A stretch of DNA of 64,000 nt from Alphaproteobacteria bacterium (GCA_016869535.1 VGDX01000004.1:62001-126000); one strand, 5' to 3'. Positions 35,002 through 45,120 are shown, counted from the stretch's first letter. Program-made: numbers and translations. Notes: generated by a model from the sequence alone, not told the origin.

Positions 35002-37814
35002 CAGGACTCCACCTCATCCCCGTCGTCGCCCTCTTCGCCGTCTTCGATATTGATCTCGTCCGGGTCGAGGCCGTTACCTCCCTCCTCGCCGCCGTTCTCG
35101 CCGTTCTCGCCATTTTCATCGGGAATGTGCTCGACCGAGACCACGCGCTCGCCCTCGGCCGTATTGAACACGATCACGCCCTGGGTCGATCGTCCCACAA
35201 TGGAAATATCCTGCACCGGCACGCGGATCAGCTGGCCGCCATCGGTCACGAGCATGATCTGATCGCTCTCCTCCACGGGGAAGGAGGCGACGAGCTTGCC
35301 GTTCCGTTCGTTTACGACCATGGCGATGATGCCTTTGCCACCACGCCCGGAGATGCGGTATTCATAGGCGCTGGTGCGCTTGCCGTAGCCGTTTTCCGAC
35401 ACGGTGAGCACGAACTCCTCGTGCGCGCTGAGTTCGGCATAACGCTCAGGCGTCAATACAACCGACTCGTCGGCGCCCTCCTCGACCTCGACCTCTGACT
35501 CAAGTTCGACGACAGCACTGCCTCGCCTGATGGCGTTGGCCTGGCGCACATAGGCGGTTCGTTCCGCCGGCGAAGCTTCGATGTGACTGAGGATCGCCAT
35601 GGAAATGACCTGATCGCGCTTCTGCAGCTTGATGCCGCGCACGCCGGGTGACTCGCGGCCCTTGAACACGCGCACGTCGGTCGTTGGAAAACGTATCGCC
35701 TGCCCGTCGGCGGAGGTCAGCAGCACGTCGTCCTGTTCGGTGCAAATCTCGACGCCGACGATGCGGTCGCCCGGATCGAGCCGCATGGCAATCTTGCCGT
35801 TCTGCCGCACCTCGATGAAGTCCGAGAGCTTGTTGCGGCGGACGCTGCCGTAATTCGTGGCGAACATCACATCGAGCTTGGCCCAGGACGCTTCGTCCTC
35901 GGGCAGCGGCAGGATGGTGGTGATGGTTTCGTCCTTGCCGAGCGGCAGCAGATTGACCAGGGCCTTGCCGCGTGCTTGCGGAGCCGCGAGCGGCAGCCGC
36001 CAGACGGTCATCTTGTACACCATGCCGCGCGAGGAGAAGAACAACACCGGCGTATGAGTATTGGCGATGATGACGCGGGTGACGAAATCCTCCTCGCGGG
36101 TCGCCATGCCGGCACGGCCCTTACCGCCGCGGCGTTGGGCGCGATAGGTGGAAAGAGGCACGCGCTTGATATAGCCCTTGTGGCTGACGGTAACGACCAT
36201 GTCCTCGCGCTGGATCAGGTCCTCGTCCTCGACTTCGCCGACCATTTCCAGAATCTCGGTGCGGCGCGGCGTGCCGAACTCGTTCTTGATGGCGGAGAGC
36301 TCGTCCTTGATGATCGAGACGATCCGCGCGCGTGAGCGCAGAATGTCGAGATAATCGCCGATCTGCTCGCCGAGCGTCTTGAGCTCGTCGCCGATCTCGT
36401 CACGCCCCAGCGCGGTCAGGCGTTGCAGACGCAGTTCGAGAATGGCGCGGGCCTGTTCTTCCGAGAGCCGGTAGGTACCCTTGGCGGAGACCTTGTGGCG
36501 GGGATCGGCGATCAGCTCGACCAGCGCCACCACGTCCTTGGCCGGCCAGTCGCGCGCCATCAACTGCTCGCGGGCCGTGGTCGGATCGGGCGCCTTGCGG
36601 ATCAGCGCGATGATCTCATCGATATTGGAGACGGCGATGGCGAGGCCGACCAAGACATGGGCTCGCTCGCGCGCTTTCTTGAGCAGGAATTTGGTTCGCC
36701 GGCCAATCACCTCCTCGCGGAACTCGGTGAAGGCGCGGACCATGTCCTTGAGATTGAGCTGCTCGGGCTTGCCGCCGGTGAGCGCCACGATGTTGCAGCC
36801 GAAAGAGGATTGTAGCGGCGAGAAGCGATAAAGCTGGTTCAGCACCACGTCGGGCATGGCGTCGCGCTTCAATTCGACCACCACGCGCATACCGTCGCGG
36901 TCGGACTCGTCGCGGATATCGGCAATACCCTCGATCCTTTTCTCGCGCACGAGCTCGGCGATCTTCTCGACCATCGCCGCCTTGTTCACCTGATAGGGAA
37001 TCTCGGTAACGACCAGCGCCTCGCGCTCCTTGCGCACCGTTTCCATCTTGACTTGTCCGCGCATCAAGATCGAACCGCGGCCTTTATGATAGGCGGAGCG
37101 GATGCCGCCGCGGCCCTGAATGAGTCCGCCGGTCGGGAAGTCCGGACCAGGCACCAGCTCGATCAACTCGTCGATGGTGATGCCCGGATTGTCGAGATAG
37201 GCGATGCAGGCGTCGATCACTTCGCCGAGATTATGCGGCGGGATATTGGTGGCCATGCCGACGGCGATACCGCCCGCGCCATTGACCAGAAGATTGGGAA
37301 AGCGCGCCGGCAGAACCACCGGCTCGCTTTCGGAATTGTCGTAATTCTCCTGGAAATCGACTGTCTCCTTGTCGATGTCCTCGAGCAGGCTGTGCGCGAC
37401 CTTGGCGAGGCGCACTTCGGTATAGCGCATGGCCGCCGGCGGATCGTTATCGACCGAACCGAAATTTCCCTGCCCGTCGATCAACGTCAGGCGCATGGAG
37501 AAAGGCTGCGCCATGCGCACCAGTGCGTCATAAACCGCCTGGTCGCCGTGCGGATGATATTTACCGATGACATCGCCGACCACACGGGCCGATTTGCGAT
37601 ACGGCTTGTTCCACTCGTAGCCGCTTTCGTGCATCGAGTAGAGGATGCGCCGATGCACGGGCTTCAACCCGTCGCGCACATCGGGCAGCGCGCGGGCCAC
37701 GATCACGCTCATGGCGTAATCGAGATAAGACCGCTTCATCTCATCGATGAGGGAGATGGGCCTGATGTCGGAGGGCTGCTGGCCCTCGACTTCTGTCTGG
37801 TCGTTGTCAGCCAA
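35001..37814 (-). CDS. gyrA: DNA gyrase subunit A
   Basis: GyrA carries the DNA breakage-reunion activity of gyrase. The 937-residue protein has the catalytic tyrosine in [12 protein letters not shown], the [11 protein letters not shown] loop and six beta-pinwheel repeats with the GyrA box ([10 protein letters not shown]). The C-terminal tail is strongly acidic, with runs of Glu, Asp and Gly. In the quinolone-resistance region the sequence is [13 protein letters not shown], so the residue equivalent to E. coli Ser83 is Gln while Asp87 is kept. It heads the gyrA-coaD-cyclophilin-queA-tgt series. The promoter should lie in 37815-38000. Confidence 0.98.
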   Translation of the reverse strand: MADNDQTEVEGQQPSDIRPISLIDEMKRSYLDYAMSVIVARALPDVRDGLKPVHRRILYSMHESGYEWNKPYRKSARVVGDVIGKYHPHGDQAVYDALVRMAQPFSMRLTLIDGQGNFGSVDNDPPAAMRYTEVRLAKVAHSLLEDIDKETVDFQENYDNSESEPVVLPARFPNLLVNGAGGIAVGMATNIPPHNLGEVIDACIAYLDNPGITIDELIELVPGPDFPTGGLIQGRGGIRSAYHKGRGSILMRGQVKMETVRKEREALVVTEIPYQVNKAAMVEKIAELVREKRIEGIADIRDESDRDGMRVVVELKRDAMPDVVLNQLYRFSPLQSSFGCNIVALTGGKPEQLNLKDMVRAFTEFREEVIGRRTKFLLKKARERAHVLVGLAIAVSNIDEIIALIRKAPDPTTAREQLMARDWPAKDVVALVELIADPRHKVSAKGTYRLSEEQARAILELRLQRLTALGRDEIGDELKTLGEQIGDYLDILRSRARIVSIIKDELSAIKNEFGTPRRTEILEMVGEVEDEDLIQREDMVVTVSHKGYIKRVPLSTYRAQRRGGKGRAGMATREEDFVTRVIIANTHTPVLFFSSRGMVYKMTVWRLPLAAPQARGKALVNLLPLGKDETITTILPLPEDEASWAKLDVMFATNYGSVRRNKLSDFIEVRQNGKIAMRLDPGDRIVGVEICTEQDDVLLTSADGQAIRFPTTDVRVFKGRESPGVRGIKLQKRDQVISMAILSHIEASPAERTAYVRQANAIRRGSAVVELESEVEVEEGADESVVLTPERYAELSAHEEFVLTVSENGYGKRTSAYEYRISGRGGKGIIAMVVNERNGKLVASFPVEESDQIMLVTDGGQLIRVPVQDISIVGRSTQGVIVFNTAEGERVVSVEHIPDENGENGENGGEEGGNGLDPDEINIEDGEEGDDGDEVES

Positions 37815-38194
37815 GGAAAGTGGAAGCCTGTTCTAAGAGGGTCGGCACCGTCCGCAAACGCCGCCTGCCGCGAGAGGAACAACGCCTCCCGCGCAAGTGC
37901 GAACGCGCTTGCTGGGACGTTTTTCTATACTGATTTGGCGGGCGTTTCGCAACCAATCCTGAGGGCCTTATACCGCCTATTTCTCCTAAATATATCAATA
38001 TGTTATGGCACCAGAAAAAGCTCGATTTCCGGCCGCGCAAGCAACCCTTGTCGAGCACCCTAAAACAGAGATTCGGGGAACGAACGAGTCGTCGAGACGT
38101 TGTTTGTCTAACGGCGGCGAAGGGCCCTGTCGCCCGCTTGGTTGGCGCGCACGTGCCGTCAACTTCCATCAGCAAACCACGAAGGAGCGCAACC
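37815..38194. other. Divergent intergenic region gyrA / PRC-barrel gene
   Basis: These 380 bases hold no supported gene. The left part is AT-richer (TTTTTCTATACTG, AATATATCAATATG) and probably contains the gyrA promoter. The right part contains the EcfG-type promoter at 38077-38101. Confidence 0.6.
38077..38101 (+). promoter_or_regulatory. Candidate sigma-EcfG (general stress response) promoter
   Basis: GGAAC at 38077-38081 and CGTT at 38098-38101 are separated by exactly 16 bases. This matches the alphaproteobacterial EcfG consensus GGAAC-N16/17-CGTT. It lies about 95 bases before the PRC-barrel start codon, in the correct orientation. Confidence 0.7.
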
Positions 38195-38845
38195 ATGAAG
38201 CGACTTCTTACGTGCACGGCTGTGGGTCTCTTTATCGGGCTCACACCTGCCATGGCTCAAAGCGAGCCTCCTGTGGATGAGTCCAAGACACCCCCGGCCA
38301 TGCAGGAACCGGCGCAGCCTTCCGAGAACCTTCCGATCGAACCGTCCGATCCGGGCGATCCGATCCGCGACGGCTCGGATATAATGGCGCCGCGCGCGGC
38401 ACAGCCCGATCCGGCCTCGCCTCCGTCCCTTTCGACCGAGGCTCCCAAATCGATCAGCCCGGATCGGCCGTCGTTGGAACTCACGGCCAGTCCGCAATTC
38501 CTGACCAAGCAGGAAAGTGACGACCTGCTTGCCAGCAATCTGATCGGCCTGTCCGTGGTGAATGCCAATAATGAATCCATCGGCAAAGTGAGCGATCTCG
38601 TGACCGATGAGAACGGCAAGGTCTTGGCTGTGCTGATCCGCTCCGGCGACTTTCTCGGTATCGGCGGTAAGGATGTGGCGTTGCGTTTCGAGGACGTCAA
38701 ATTCTCACGTGATGAGGATAACAACATCACGGTGATGGCGAACCTCGCCCAAGACACGCTTGCTTCGGCACCTGACTACAAGACGCTCGAGGAGCAGAAG
38801 GTCACGGTTGGCTCGAGCGGCGACCGTGAGAACAGCGGACAGTAA
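38195..38845 (+). CDS. Secreted PRC-barrel domain protein
   Basis: This protein of about 216 residues has a signal peptide (CTAVGLFIGLTPAMAQ), a Pro/Ser/Asp-rich disordered region to about residue 110 and a C-terminal PRC-barrel (about 120-185: LIGLSVVNANNESIGKV, SDLVTDENGKVLAVLI, GGKDVALRFEDVKF). The ATG at 38195 is preceded by GGAG. Related alphaproteobacterial proteins are often stress-induced, which fits the EcfG-type promoter upstream. The molecular role of these periplasmic PRC proteins is unknown. A strong hairpin follows the stop. Confidence 0.82.
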   Translation: MKRLLTCTAVGLFIGLTPAMAQSEPPVDESKTPPAMQEPAQPSENLPIEPSDPGDPIRDGSDIMAPRAAQPDPASPPSLSTEAPKSISPDRPSLELTASPQFLTKQESDDLLASNLIGLSVVNANNESIGKVSDLVTDENGKVLAVLIRSGDFLGIGGKDVALRFEDVKFSRDEDNNITVMANLAQDTLASAPDYKTLEEQKVTVGSSGDRENSGQ

Positions 38846-38881
38846 TTCCGCCTCAAGTCACGCGTAATCGTATTTGCGTTG

Positions 38882-38913
38882 AGCCCGGCCCGCCTCGAAA
38901 GGTGGGTCGGGCT
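38882..38913. terminator. Hairpin between convergent PRC-barrel gene and ssb
   Basis: A 13-bp stem (AGCCCGGCCCGCC / GGTGGGTCGGGCT, two G-T wobbles) has the loop TCGAAA and is followed by ATTGGCTTATT. It likely serves both converging genes. The T tract is weak. Confidence 0.6.
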
Positions 38914-38933
38914 ATTGGCTTATTGGGGTTAGG

Positions 38934-39404
38934 CTAGAAGGGAATCTCGTCGTCGAGTTCCTTGTTGAAGGTGCTGCCGCCTCCACTGCCGAGCGGCTTG
39001 GAACGGCCGAAATCGCCGCCGCCTGGCGCGCTGTCGCCCGCCCCATCGCGCGGTTTGCCGTCCAGCATGGTGAGTTGAGCGTTGAAACCCTGCAGCACGA
39101 TTTCGGTCGTGTAACGTTCTTGCCCCGATTGGTCCTCCCATTTGCGCGTCTGGATCGACCCTTCGAGGTAGACCTTGGACCCCTTGCGCAGATACTGCTC
39201 GGCGATCTTGGCGAGTCCTTCGTTGAAGATGACGACCCGGTGCCATTCGGTGCGCTCGCGCCGCTCGCCCGTTGCCTTGTCCCGCCAGCTGTCGGACGTG
39301 GCGACCCTGAGATTGGCGATGGGACGTCCATCCTGGGTATGCCGGACTTCAGGATCGGCGCCGAGATTGCCGATGAGAATGACTTTATTGACCGACCCTG
39401 CCAT
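38934..39404 (-). CDS. ssb: Single-stranded DNA-binding protein
   Basis: SSB coats single-stranded DNA in replication, recombination and repair. From the ATG at 39404 (strong GGGGGAGATCAGGA before it) the protein is 156 residues. It starts [18 protein letters not shown], has an OB fold to about residue 115 and a Gly-rich linker, and ends in the acidic DDEIPF tip that recruits partner proteins. A longer in-frame start at 39548 would add unrelated residues. uvrA is often next to ssb in this group, but here the two are 2.2 kb apart. Confidence 0.96.
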   Translation of the reverse strand: MAGSVNKVILIGNLGADPEVRHTQDGRPIANLRVATSDSWRDKATGERRERTEWHRVVIFNEGLAKIAEQYLRKGSKVYLEGSIQTRKWEDQSGQERYTTEIVLQGFNAQLTMLDGKPRDGAGDSAPGGGDFGRSKPLGSGGGSTFNKELDDEIPF

Positions 39405-39491
39405 GTCCTGATCTCCCCCGCGGGGCTGACTGTCCGCCCGAGGCAGCCACTCTAGCGCCGAGCGGCGCATTGCCCCCGGGCCTGGGCCTGG

Positions 39492-39520
39492 TTGTCCACA
39501 GGGCTCTCCCCTTGTCCACA
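39492..39520. promoter_or_regulatory. Two TTGTCCACA boxes upstream of ssb
   Basis: TTGTCCACA occurs at 39492-39500 and again at 39512-39520, one base from the DnaA box TTATCCACA and spaced 20 bp, about two helical turns. They lie about 90-115 bp upstream of the ssb start and could be low-affinity DnaA sites. There is no AT-rich unwinding element, so no origin is proposed. Confidence 0.35.
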
Positions 39521-39692
39521 GAACCAAGGGGTATGACCATCTGTACACGTTTTGTTCTCATAAGTCCAGCCCCTTCACTTTAGAGGGGTTTTCGGTTACG
39601 GCTCGCTGGCTTAAAGAAGACGTAGCGAAAATTTTTGCAGCGCATCCAGCATTCAGGACGTTGCCCGCCTGGAACTGGGGCATGGGGACAGG

Positions 39693-40304
39693 ATGCAACG
39701 AACTGTCGAGCAGCGGCATATGCCGAAGCGCCGGGTCAGCCCGCGGCGTGACCCGCGTACACGAACTCTGGGTTTCAATGCCCGGCAATGGCCCTTCATC
39801 TTCGTCCTAGTCGGGAACTGGGTATTCGCCGCTGTCTTTTATGGGCTGGCCAAACTGTTGTGGGATTGGCAGCCGCAAGACTGGACGGTCGGCGACCGCA
39901 TCGCTCTCGTCATCAAGGTCGCGGTGTTTGCCATCCTGCCGGCAGTTCTCGCCATTTGCATCGTCGCCGCTCAGCGTCTCGATCCATCGATGTTCGTCGG
40001 CCGCATGCCCAAGCCGAATTCGGCGGTCGACATCAACAACCGGTTCATCCTCAACACCTTCGAGCAGTTCATCCTGTTCTTCATCGGCATGGCCGCGCTG
40101 GCACTCTATTGCCCGCTCGAGGAAGCGCGCACGCTGATCATCCTCACCATGCTGTTCGTGATGGGGCGCCTGCTGTTCTGGGTCGGCTACCACTACAACC
40201 CGTATGTGCGCGCCTTCGGCTTTGGCCTGACCTTTTATCCGATGGTCGCGGTCTATCTCTGGCTGATGCTCTACATGGTGTTCGGCATCCGCGTGCAGCT
40301 CTGA
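39693..40304 (+). CDS. MAPEG-family membrane protein
   Basis: This protein of about 203 residues has four membrane segments (QWPFIFVLVGNWVFAAVFY, VIKVAVFAILPAVLAICIVA, FILFFIGMAALALYC, TFYPMVAVYLWLMLYMVF). The NRFILNTFEQFILF motif matches the MAPEG signature with the conserved N-x-x-E. MAPEG proteins in eukaryotes handle glutathione conjugates or eicosanoids, while bacterial members are mostly uncharacterised. A start at 39720 (MPKRRVS) is possible. It converges on the DUF2585 gene with three bases between the stops. Confidence 0.82.
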   Translation: MQRTVEQRHMPKRRVSPRRDPRTRTLGFNARQWPFIFVLVGNWVFAAVFYGLAKLLWDWQPQDWTVGDRIALVIKVAVFAILPAVLAICIVAAQRLDPSMFVGRMPKPNSAVDINNRFILNTFEQFILFFIGMAALALYCPLEEARTLIILTMLFVMGRLLFWVGYHYNPYVRAFGFGLTFYPMVAVYLWLMLYMVFGIRVQL

Positions 40305-40307
40305 CAG

Positions 40308-40889
40308 TTAACGTCCCTTCTGCCATTCGAGAATCGCGTCGAGAGGCCACAGGAACATGATGACGTTGAGCGTCAGATTGTCCCTGATCATGGCGCCGAC
40401 GAATAGCTCGAGCGCCACGGCGATAGTCACGGTAAGCCACACCGGCAGCCTTGCGGCGATGAGGAAGCCCCCGACCATGAACAGCGTGTCCATCACCGAG
40501 TTGATGACGCTGTCGCCATAATAATCGAGAGCGATGGTGCCCTCGCGGTAGCGATTGATGGCGAAATCCGTGTTCTCGAGAATTTCCCACGAAGCTTCCA
40601 ACACCACCGCCAGGATAAGCCGGAGACCGAAGGACATCGGGATCCAACGCGACAGAAGCCACAGCAGCCAATAGAAGATGAAGCCGTGAATGATATGGGA
40701 CGGGGAGTACCAGTCGATGAGATGCTGCGAATTCTCAGCGCTCATCACCTCGAAATGCCACAGGCTGACATAGCCGCACTTGCAGATGAGCGGTTGGCCC
40801 ATCAGGTAAAGCATGATTGCCTGGGCGGCGATCAGTCCGAAGACGGCGGCGGCGATATGGGCGCGAGTGACAACCATGGGCCCGCGCAT
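40308..40889 (-). CDS. DUF2585 (UPF0314) membrane protein
   Basis: This 193-residue protein has about five membrane segments and the DUF2585 hallmark stretches GQPLICKCGYVSLWHFEV, SPSHIIHGFIFYW, EASWEILENTDFAINRYR and GDSVINSVMDTLFM. It belongs to a family largely confined to alphaproteobacteria. No biochemical role is established. The many conserved polar residues inside or next to helices (HIIHGF, E-x-x-WE, N-x-x-R) suggest an enzymatic or transport site. An alternative ATG lies at 40877. Confidence 0.88.
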   Translation of the reverse strand: MRGPMVVTRAHIAAAVFGLIAAQAIMLYLMGQPLICKCGYVSLWHFEVMSAENSQHLIDWYSPSHIIHGFIFYWLLWLLSRWIPMSFGLRLILAVVLEASWEILENTDFAINRYREGTIALDYYGDSVINSVMDTLFMVGGFLIAARLPVWLTVTIAVALELFVGAMIRDNLTLNVIMFLWPLDAILEWQKGR

Positions 40890-40933
40890 CTATCACGCAG
40901 CGCCCGCGCCGTCACGCTTCCGTCTGCGCTTTC

Positions 40934-41275
40934 TTAAAGAAAGAAGTCGCCCTTGGCGAGGCTGCCGACTTTGACGAAAATCTCGAAGTCGGCCTTACCG
41001 TCGCCGTTCACGTCGCCCTGGACGATCACGGTCGCGCCTTTGTCCTCGTAACGCAGTTCGCCCTTCACATCGTGGAACTTGCTCTTGCCGATGAAAGTGA
41101 ACTTCTGATTGCCGGGGATTCCGGTCTTGGCGTCGATGTCCTCCAGGTCGATCCGGTCGTTCTGGCCGCGTTTGAAGTCCATGATCTTGTCGCGCTGACC
41201 GCCCGTCTTGCTCTCCTTGATGGAGTTGAAGTCGAAGCGGTTATTGCCGGTGCCACCGAACATGGTGTCGCCCCA
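40934..41275 (-). pseudogene. RTX/serralysin-type C-terminal remnant
   Basis: About 113 residues resemble the C-terminal end of type-I-secreted RTX proteins (peptidase M10 C-terminal domain). It has one nonapeptide-like turn (GDTMFGGTGNN), the stretch KIMDFKRGQNDRIDLEDIDA, GDVNGDGKADFEI and a terminal DFFL of the kind that acts as a type I secretion signal. There is no catalytic domain, and the frame has no credible ribosome site. Its upstream end collides with a different gene fragment in another frame. This is therefore a decayed tail, not a functional gene, unless expression proves otherwise. Confidence 0.65.
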
Positions 41276-41435
41276 ACACAAAGGTGCCTCCATAGAGGCC
41301 GGGAGGGGGCAACAGCGCCTGGCGAATATCAGTACCACCAATCGGCCCGGCAATGGTCGGGCCCTCGGCGGCCAAGGCAGACGCCGGCGTCGCAAAAATA
41401 GCCGCCGCCAAAACGAGACCACGCGCCCCCCGCAC
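41241..41435 (-). pseudogene. N-terminal remnant of a SphA-like outer-membrane protein
   Basis: From a GTG at 41435 with a perfect GGGAGGAGAAC ribosome site, a signal peptide is encoded (GLVLAAAIFATPASALAAEG). The stretch GPIGGTDIRQALLPPPGLYG follows, recalling the N terminus of SphA/phenol-MetA-type transport barrels. The match stops near 41283. The frame then runs out of frame into the RTX-tail sequence and ends at 41241 after 64 codons. A deletion has joined the head of one gene to the tail of another. Translation may still occur but would give only a short secreted peptide. Confidence 0.55.
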
Positions 41436-41593
41436 GTTCTCCTCCCAGTGATTCCCTCCCGGCAATCTTAGATTGAAACGGGCCCAACCGCTACAAGTCC
41501 TGATCCAGGCCTTGGCGCCCACCCCTTGCCGGTCAAGTCCTTGCGGGCTAAGGCTTGCGGGAGGGGCGTCCTGCCCCGACATTGCCTGACAGA

Positions 41594-44473
41594 ATGACCT
41601 CCAAATTCATCTCCATCCGCGGGGCCCGGGAGCACAATCTCAAGGACCTCTCGCTCGACCTGCCGCGCGAGAAGCTCGTGGTGATTACCGGGCTGTCGGG
41701 CTCGGGCAAGAGTTCGCTCGCCTTCGACACCATCTATGCCGAGGGCCAGCGCCGCTATGTCGAATCGCTGTCGGCTTACGCGCGCCAGTTCCTCGACATG
41801 ATGCAGAAGCCGGACGTGGACCATATCGAGGGCCTGTCGCCGGCGATCTCCATCGAGCAGAAGACCACCTCGCGCAACCCCCGCTCAACGGTCGGCACCG
41901 TCACCGAGATCTACGACTATATGCGGCTGCTCTGGGCGCGGGTCGGCGTGCCCTATTCCCCCGCCACCGGACTGCCGATCGAGAGCCAGACCGTGAGCCA
42001 GATGGTCGACCGGGTGCTGGCGTTGCCCGAAGGCACGCGCCTTTATCTGCTCGCGCCGATCGCCCGCGGGCGCAAGGGCGAATACAAGAAGGACCTGGCG
42101 GAACTGCAGAAGAAGGGCTTCCAGCGCGTCAAGGTGGACGGCTCCTTCTACGAGATCCCCGAGGTGCCTGCCCTCGACAAGAAGATCAAGCACGACATCG
42201 ATGTGGTGGTTGATCGCGTGGTGGTGCGCGCCGACATGGCCGCGCGGCTCGCCGACTCGTTGGAAACGGCGCTCGCCCTATCGGACGACGGCATCGCCGT
42301 CGCCGAGTATGCCGACAAGAAGGACGAGCGCATCATCTTCTCGGCCAAGTTCGCCTGCCCCGTGTCGGGCTTCACCATCGAGGAGATCGAGCCGCGGCTG
42401 TTCTCCTTCAACAACCCCTATGGCGCCTGCCCGGCTTGCGACGGTCTCGGCACCGAATTGTTCTTCGAGCCTGAGCTCGTGGTTCCCGACGAGGAGCTCA
42501 GCCTCGCGCGCGGCGCCATCGCCCCTTGGGCGCGCACCTCAGCCACCTCCCCCTATTACCAGCAGACGCTCGAGGCGCTGGCCAAGCACTACAAGCAGCC
42601 AATGACCAGGCCGTGGAAGTCGCTGCCCAAGAAATTCCGCGATGCGATCCTGTACGGCTCCGGCGAGGAGGACATCAAATTCACCTATGACGACAGCGTG
42701 CGGCGCTATTCCACCACCAAGCCGTTCGAAGGCGTGATCAACAATATCGAGCGGCGCTGGCGCGAGACGGAATCGAACTGGGTGGCCGAGGAACTGTCGC
42801 GCTACCAGTCCGAGCAATATTGCGAGGACTGCAAGGGCTATCGCCTGAAGCCCCAGGCGCTTGCCGTGAAGATCGCGGGACTGCATATCGGCCAGGTCAC
42901 CGAGATGTCGATCCGCGAGGCTGGCGCGTGGTTCGACACCCTGCCCGCGCAGCTCACGCCGAAGCAGAACGAGATCGCCGCCCGCATCCTCAAGGAGATC
43001 CGCGAGCGGCTGAACTTCCTCAACGATGTCGGCCTCGATTATCTCACGCTGTCGCGCGCCTCAGGCTCGCTGTCGGGCGGCGAGAGCCAGCGCATCCGCC
43101 TCGCCTCGCAGATCGGCTCAGGCCTCACCGGCGTGCTCTATGTTCTCGACGAGCCGTCGATCGGTCTGCATCAGCGCGACAACGCGCGGCTCCTCACCAC
43201 GCTGAAATCGCTGCGCGACATGGGCAACTCGGTGCTGGTGGTCGAGCATGACGAGGAGGCCATCCTCACCGCCGATCATGTGGTGGACATGGGCCCCGGC
43301 GCCGGCATCCACGGCGGTGAAGCGGTGGCGCAAGGCACGCCCGAACAGGTGATGGCCGCGCCTGCCAGCCTCACCGGGCAATATCTCACCGGCTTCAAGC
43401 AGATCCCTTCGCCCAAGGCGCGCCGCAAGCCCACCAAAGGCCGCCGCCTCACGGTGAAGGGCGCGCGCGCCAACAATCTCAAGGACATCACCATCGATAT
43501 TCCGCTCGGCCTGTTCACATGCGTCACCGGCGTCTCCGGCGGCGGCAAATCGACCTTCCTCATCGAGACGCTCTACCGCGCCGTCGCCCGCAAGCTGAAT
43601 GGCGCCCGCGAGCTCCCCGGCGAGCACGACGCGATCGAAGGCATCGAGCTGCTCGACAAGGTCATCGACATCGACCAGTCGCCGATCGGCCGCACGCCGC
43701 GCTCCAACCCCGCGACCTACACCGGCGCCTTCACCCCCATCCGCGAATGGTTCGCCGAGTTGCCCGAGGCCAAGACGCGCGGCTACAAGCCCGGGCGCTT
43801 CTCCTTCAACGTCAAGGGCGGGCGCTGCGAGGCCTGCCAGGGCGACGGCGTGATCAAGATCGAGATGCATTTCCTGCCCGACATCTACGTCACCTGCGAC
43901 GTGTGTAAGGGCAAGCGCTATAACCGCGAAACCCTCGAAGTAAAGTTCAAGGACAGATCGATCGCCGACATTCTCGACATGACGGTCGAGGAGGCGGCGG
44001 AATTGTTCAAGGCGGTGCCGTCGATCCGCGACAAGCTCGAGACGCTCGCCCGCGTCGGCCTCGGCTATATCCATGTCGGCCAGCAGGCGACCACGCTGTC
44101 GGGCGGCGAGGCGCAGCGCATCAAGCTGTCTAAGGAGCTGTCGAAGCGCGCCACCGGCCGCACTTTGTATATTCTGGATGAGCCCACGACGGGTCTCCAC
44201 TTCCATGATGTCGCCAAGCTGCTCGACGTGCTGCACGAGCTGGTCGACCAGGGCAACACCGTGGTGGTGATCGAGCACAATCTCGAAGTCATCAAGACCG
44301 CCGACTGGATCATCGACCTCGGCCCGGAAGGCGGCGACCAAGGCGGCCATGTCGTCGCCATCGGCACGCCCGAGGAGATCGCCGCCAACCCTGCGAGCTA
44401 CACCGGCCAATATCTCAAGCAGCTCCTGAAACGCCGCCCCGCCGCGAAGCGCGCGGCGCAGGCGGCGGAGTGA
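41594..44473 (+). CDS. uvrA: Excinuclease ABC subunit A
   Basis: UvrA is the damage-recognition ATPase of nucleotide-excision repair. The 959-residue protein starts [16 protein letters not shown]. It has two ABC modules: Walker [10 protein letters not shown] near residue 35 with [12 protein letters not shown], and Walker [10 protein letters not shown] with [12 protein letters not shown]. Zinc-finger cysteines occur in CPACDGLG / CEDCKGYR and CEACQGDG / CDVCKGKR. The ATG at 41594 is preferred over an in-frame ATG at 41555. The ribosome site is weak and no SOS box is recognised upstream. It is the partner of Mfd at 1.5-5.1 kb. Confidence 0.98.
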   Translation: MTSKFISIRGAREHNLKDLSLDLPREKLVVITGLSGSGKSSLAFDTIYAEGQRRYVESLSAYARQFLDMMQKPDVDHIEGLSPAISIEQKTTSRNPRSTVGTVTEIYDYMRLLWARVGVPYSPATGLPIESQTVSQMVDRVLALPEGTRLYLLAPIARGRKGEYKKDLAELQKKGFQRVKVDGSFYEIPEVPALDKKIKHDIDVVVDRVVVRADMAARLADSLETALALSDDGIAVAEYADKKDERIIFSAKFACPVSGFTIEEIEPRLFSFNNPYGACPACDGLGTELFFEPELVVPDEELSLARGAIAPWARTSATSPYYQQTLEALAKHYKQPMTRPWKSLPKKFRDAILYGSGEEDIKFTYDDSVRRYSTTKPFEGVINNIERRWRETESNWVAEELSRYQSEQYCEDCKGYRLKPQALAVKIAGLHIGQVTEMSIREAGAWFDTLPAQLTPKQNEIAARILKEIRERLNFLNDVGLDYLTLSRASGSLSGGESQRIRLASQIGSGLTGVLYVLDEPSIGLHQRDNARLLTTLKSLRDMGNSVLVVEHDEEAILTADHVVDMGPGAGIHGGEAVAQGTPEQVMAAPASLTGQYLTGFKQIPSPKARRKPTKGRRLTVKGARANNLKDITIDIPLGLFTCVTGVSGGGKSTFLIETLYRAVARKLNGARELPGEHDAIEGIELLDKVIDIDQSPIGRTPRSNPATYTGAFTPIREWFAELPEAKTRGYKPGRFSFNVKGGRCEACQGDGVIKIEMHFLPDIYVTCDVCKGKRYNRETLEVKFKDRSIADILDMTVEEAAELFKAVPSIRDKLETLARVGLGYIHVGQQATTLSGGEAQRIKLSKELSKRATGRTLYILDEPTTGLHFHDVAKLLDVLHELVDQGNTVVVIEHNLEVIKTADWIIDLGPEGGDQGGHVVAIGTPEEIAANPASYTGQYLKQLLKRRPAAKRAAQAAE

Positions 44474-44491
44474 TTCGTACCAGGAGCATGC

Positions 44492-44653
44492 ATGAACCCT
44501 GAGACGCTATACAAGCAACTTGGCCGTTTAATTGAGACAGCACCGGATTTCTCGGGCTTTGATCACCTGACAACGGAACATTTGATTTGGATAGGCCGAG
44601 CTCATGCTCTCGTAAAAGCGAGCGGCGATCCTGTGGCCTTGGCTGAATTTAAT
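44492..44653 (+). pseudogene. Truncated gene, N-terminal fragment of unrecognised protein
   Basis: About 55 residues look like a genuine folded-domain start (NPETLYKQLGRLIETAP, TEHLIWIGRAHALVKASGD), preceded by GGAG about 8 bases before the ATG. From about 44654 the frame is antisense to another small gene and then reads in-frame through two palindromic repeat copies to 45223. The C-terminal 185 codons are therefore not native. The original protein was probably longer and has lost its body. Its family is not recognised. Confidence 0.5.
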
Positions 44654-44887
44654 TTAGCTTCGAAGTCCATAGGCGAGGCCGATATAGAGCGCCGCCATCG
44701 CCGCGTGGCGGGCCAGGCCGAAGATGGAGTTGGAGATGAGCTGCTCGGGGCGCACTTTGCGCCGCATGCGCTGGGCGATCCGGCCGATGAGCCTGTCGCG
44801 GCGCCCCGTGGCGCCGATGAAGCCCGAGGCTTCGATGAGGAACCAGTGTGTGTTGTGGCCGCTTCCAGCGGCGTCGATGTCGTTCAT
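44654..44887 (-). CDS. Small protein of unknown function
   Basis: This 77-residue reading frame begins MNDIDAAGSGHNTHWFLIEA. A basic central region (RRDRLIGRIAQRMRRKVRPE) is followed by a hydrophobic C-terminal segment (LARHAAMAALYIGLAYGL). A GGACA sequence lies near the start. It overlaps antisense the read-through part of the truncated gene at 44492, so one of the two is spurious; the composition here is more protein-like. No family is recognised. Confidence 0.4.
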   Translation of the reverse strand: MNDIDAAGSGHNTHWFLIEASGFIGATGRRDRLIGRIAQRMRRKVRPEQLISNSIFGLARHAAMAALYIGLAYGLRS

Positions 44888-44995
44888 TTGTCCATATGTG
44901 TCCTTTTCTTGTTGATGCCTGGGCCTTGCCTATCAGGCAAATTCGGCCATGCGATGGCACACGCACGCTTTGCGCGGCGTCACACGCCGAAATCT

Positions 44996-45094
44996 ATCCC
45001 GCCCTCACCCGGTTCTCGCTACACGCTCGAACCACCCTCTCCCGCTTGCGGGAGAGGGAAGCGAGGTCCGGGAAGGACCGAGCAGGGTGAGGGG
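44996..45094. repeat. Palindromic intergenic repeat, copy 1
   Basis: This 99-bp element has outer arms CCCTCACCC / GGGTGAGGG, an inner perfect hairpin CCCTCTCCCGC-TT-GCGGGAGAGGG and a smaller GGTCC / GGACC hairpin. It resembles the short palindromic intergenic elements scattered in rhizobial genomes. It is nearly identical to copy 2. Confidence 0.85.
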
Positions 45095-45120
45095 ATGAAG
45101 CGGAAATCAGCGCTTTACTT

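Noticed and set aside
39492..39520. Chromosomal replication origin at the paired DnaA-like boxes
   Set aside because: There are only two near-consensus boxes, no AT-rich unwinding region, and no dnaA or hemE neighbour.
43118..44410. Long antisense open frame (430 codons) opposite uvrA
   Set aside because: It is the shadow of a strongly biased high-GC coding frame. UvrA on the plus strand is unambiguous, and the antisense product shows no domain.
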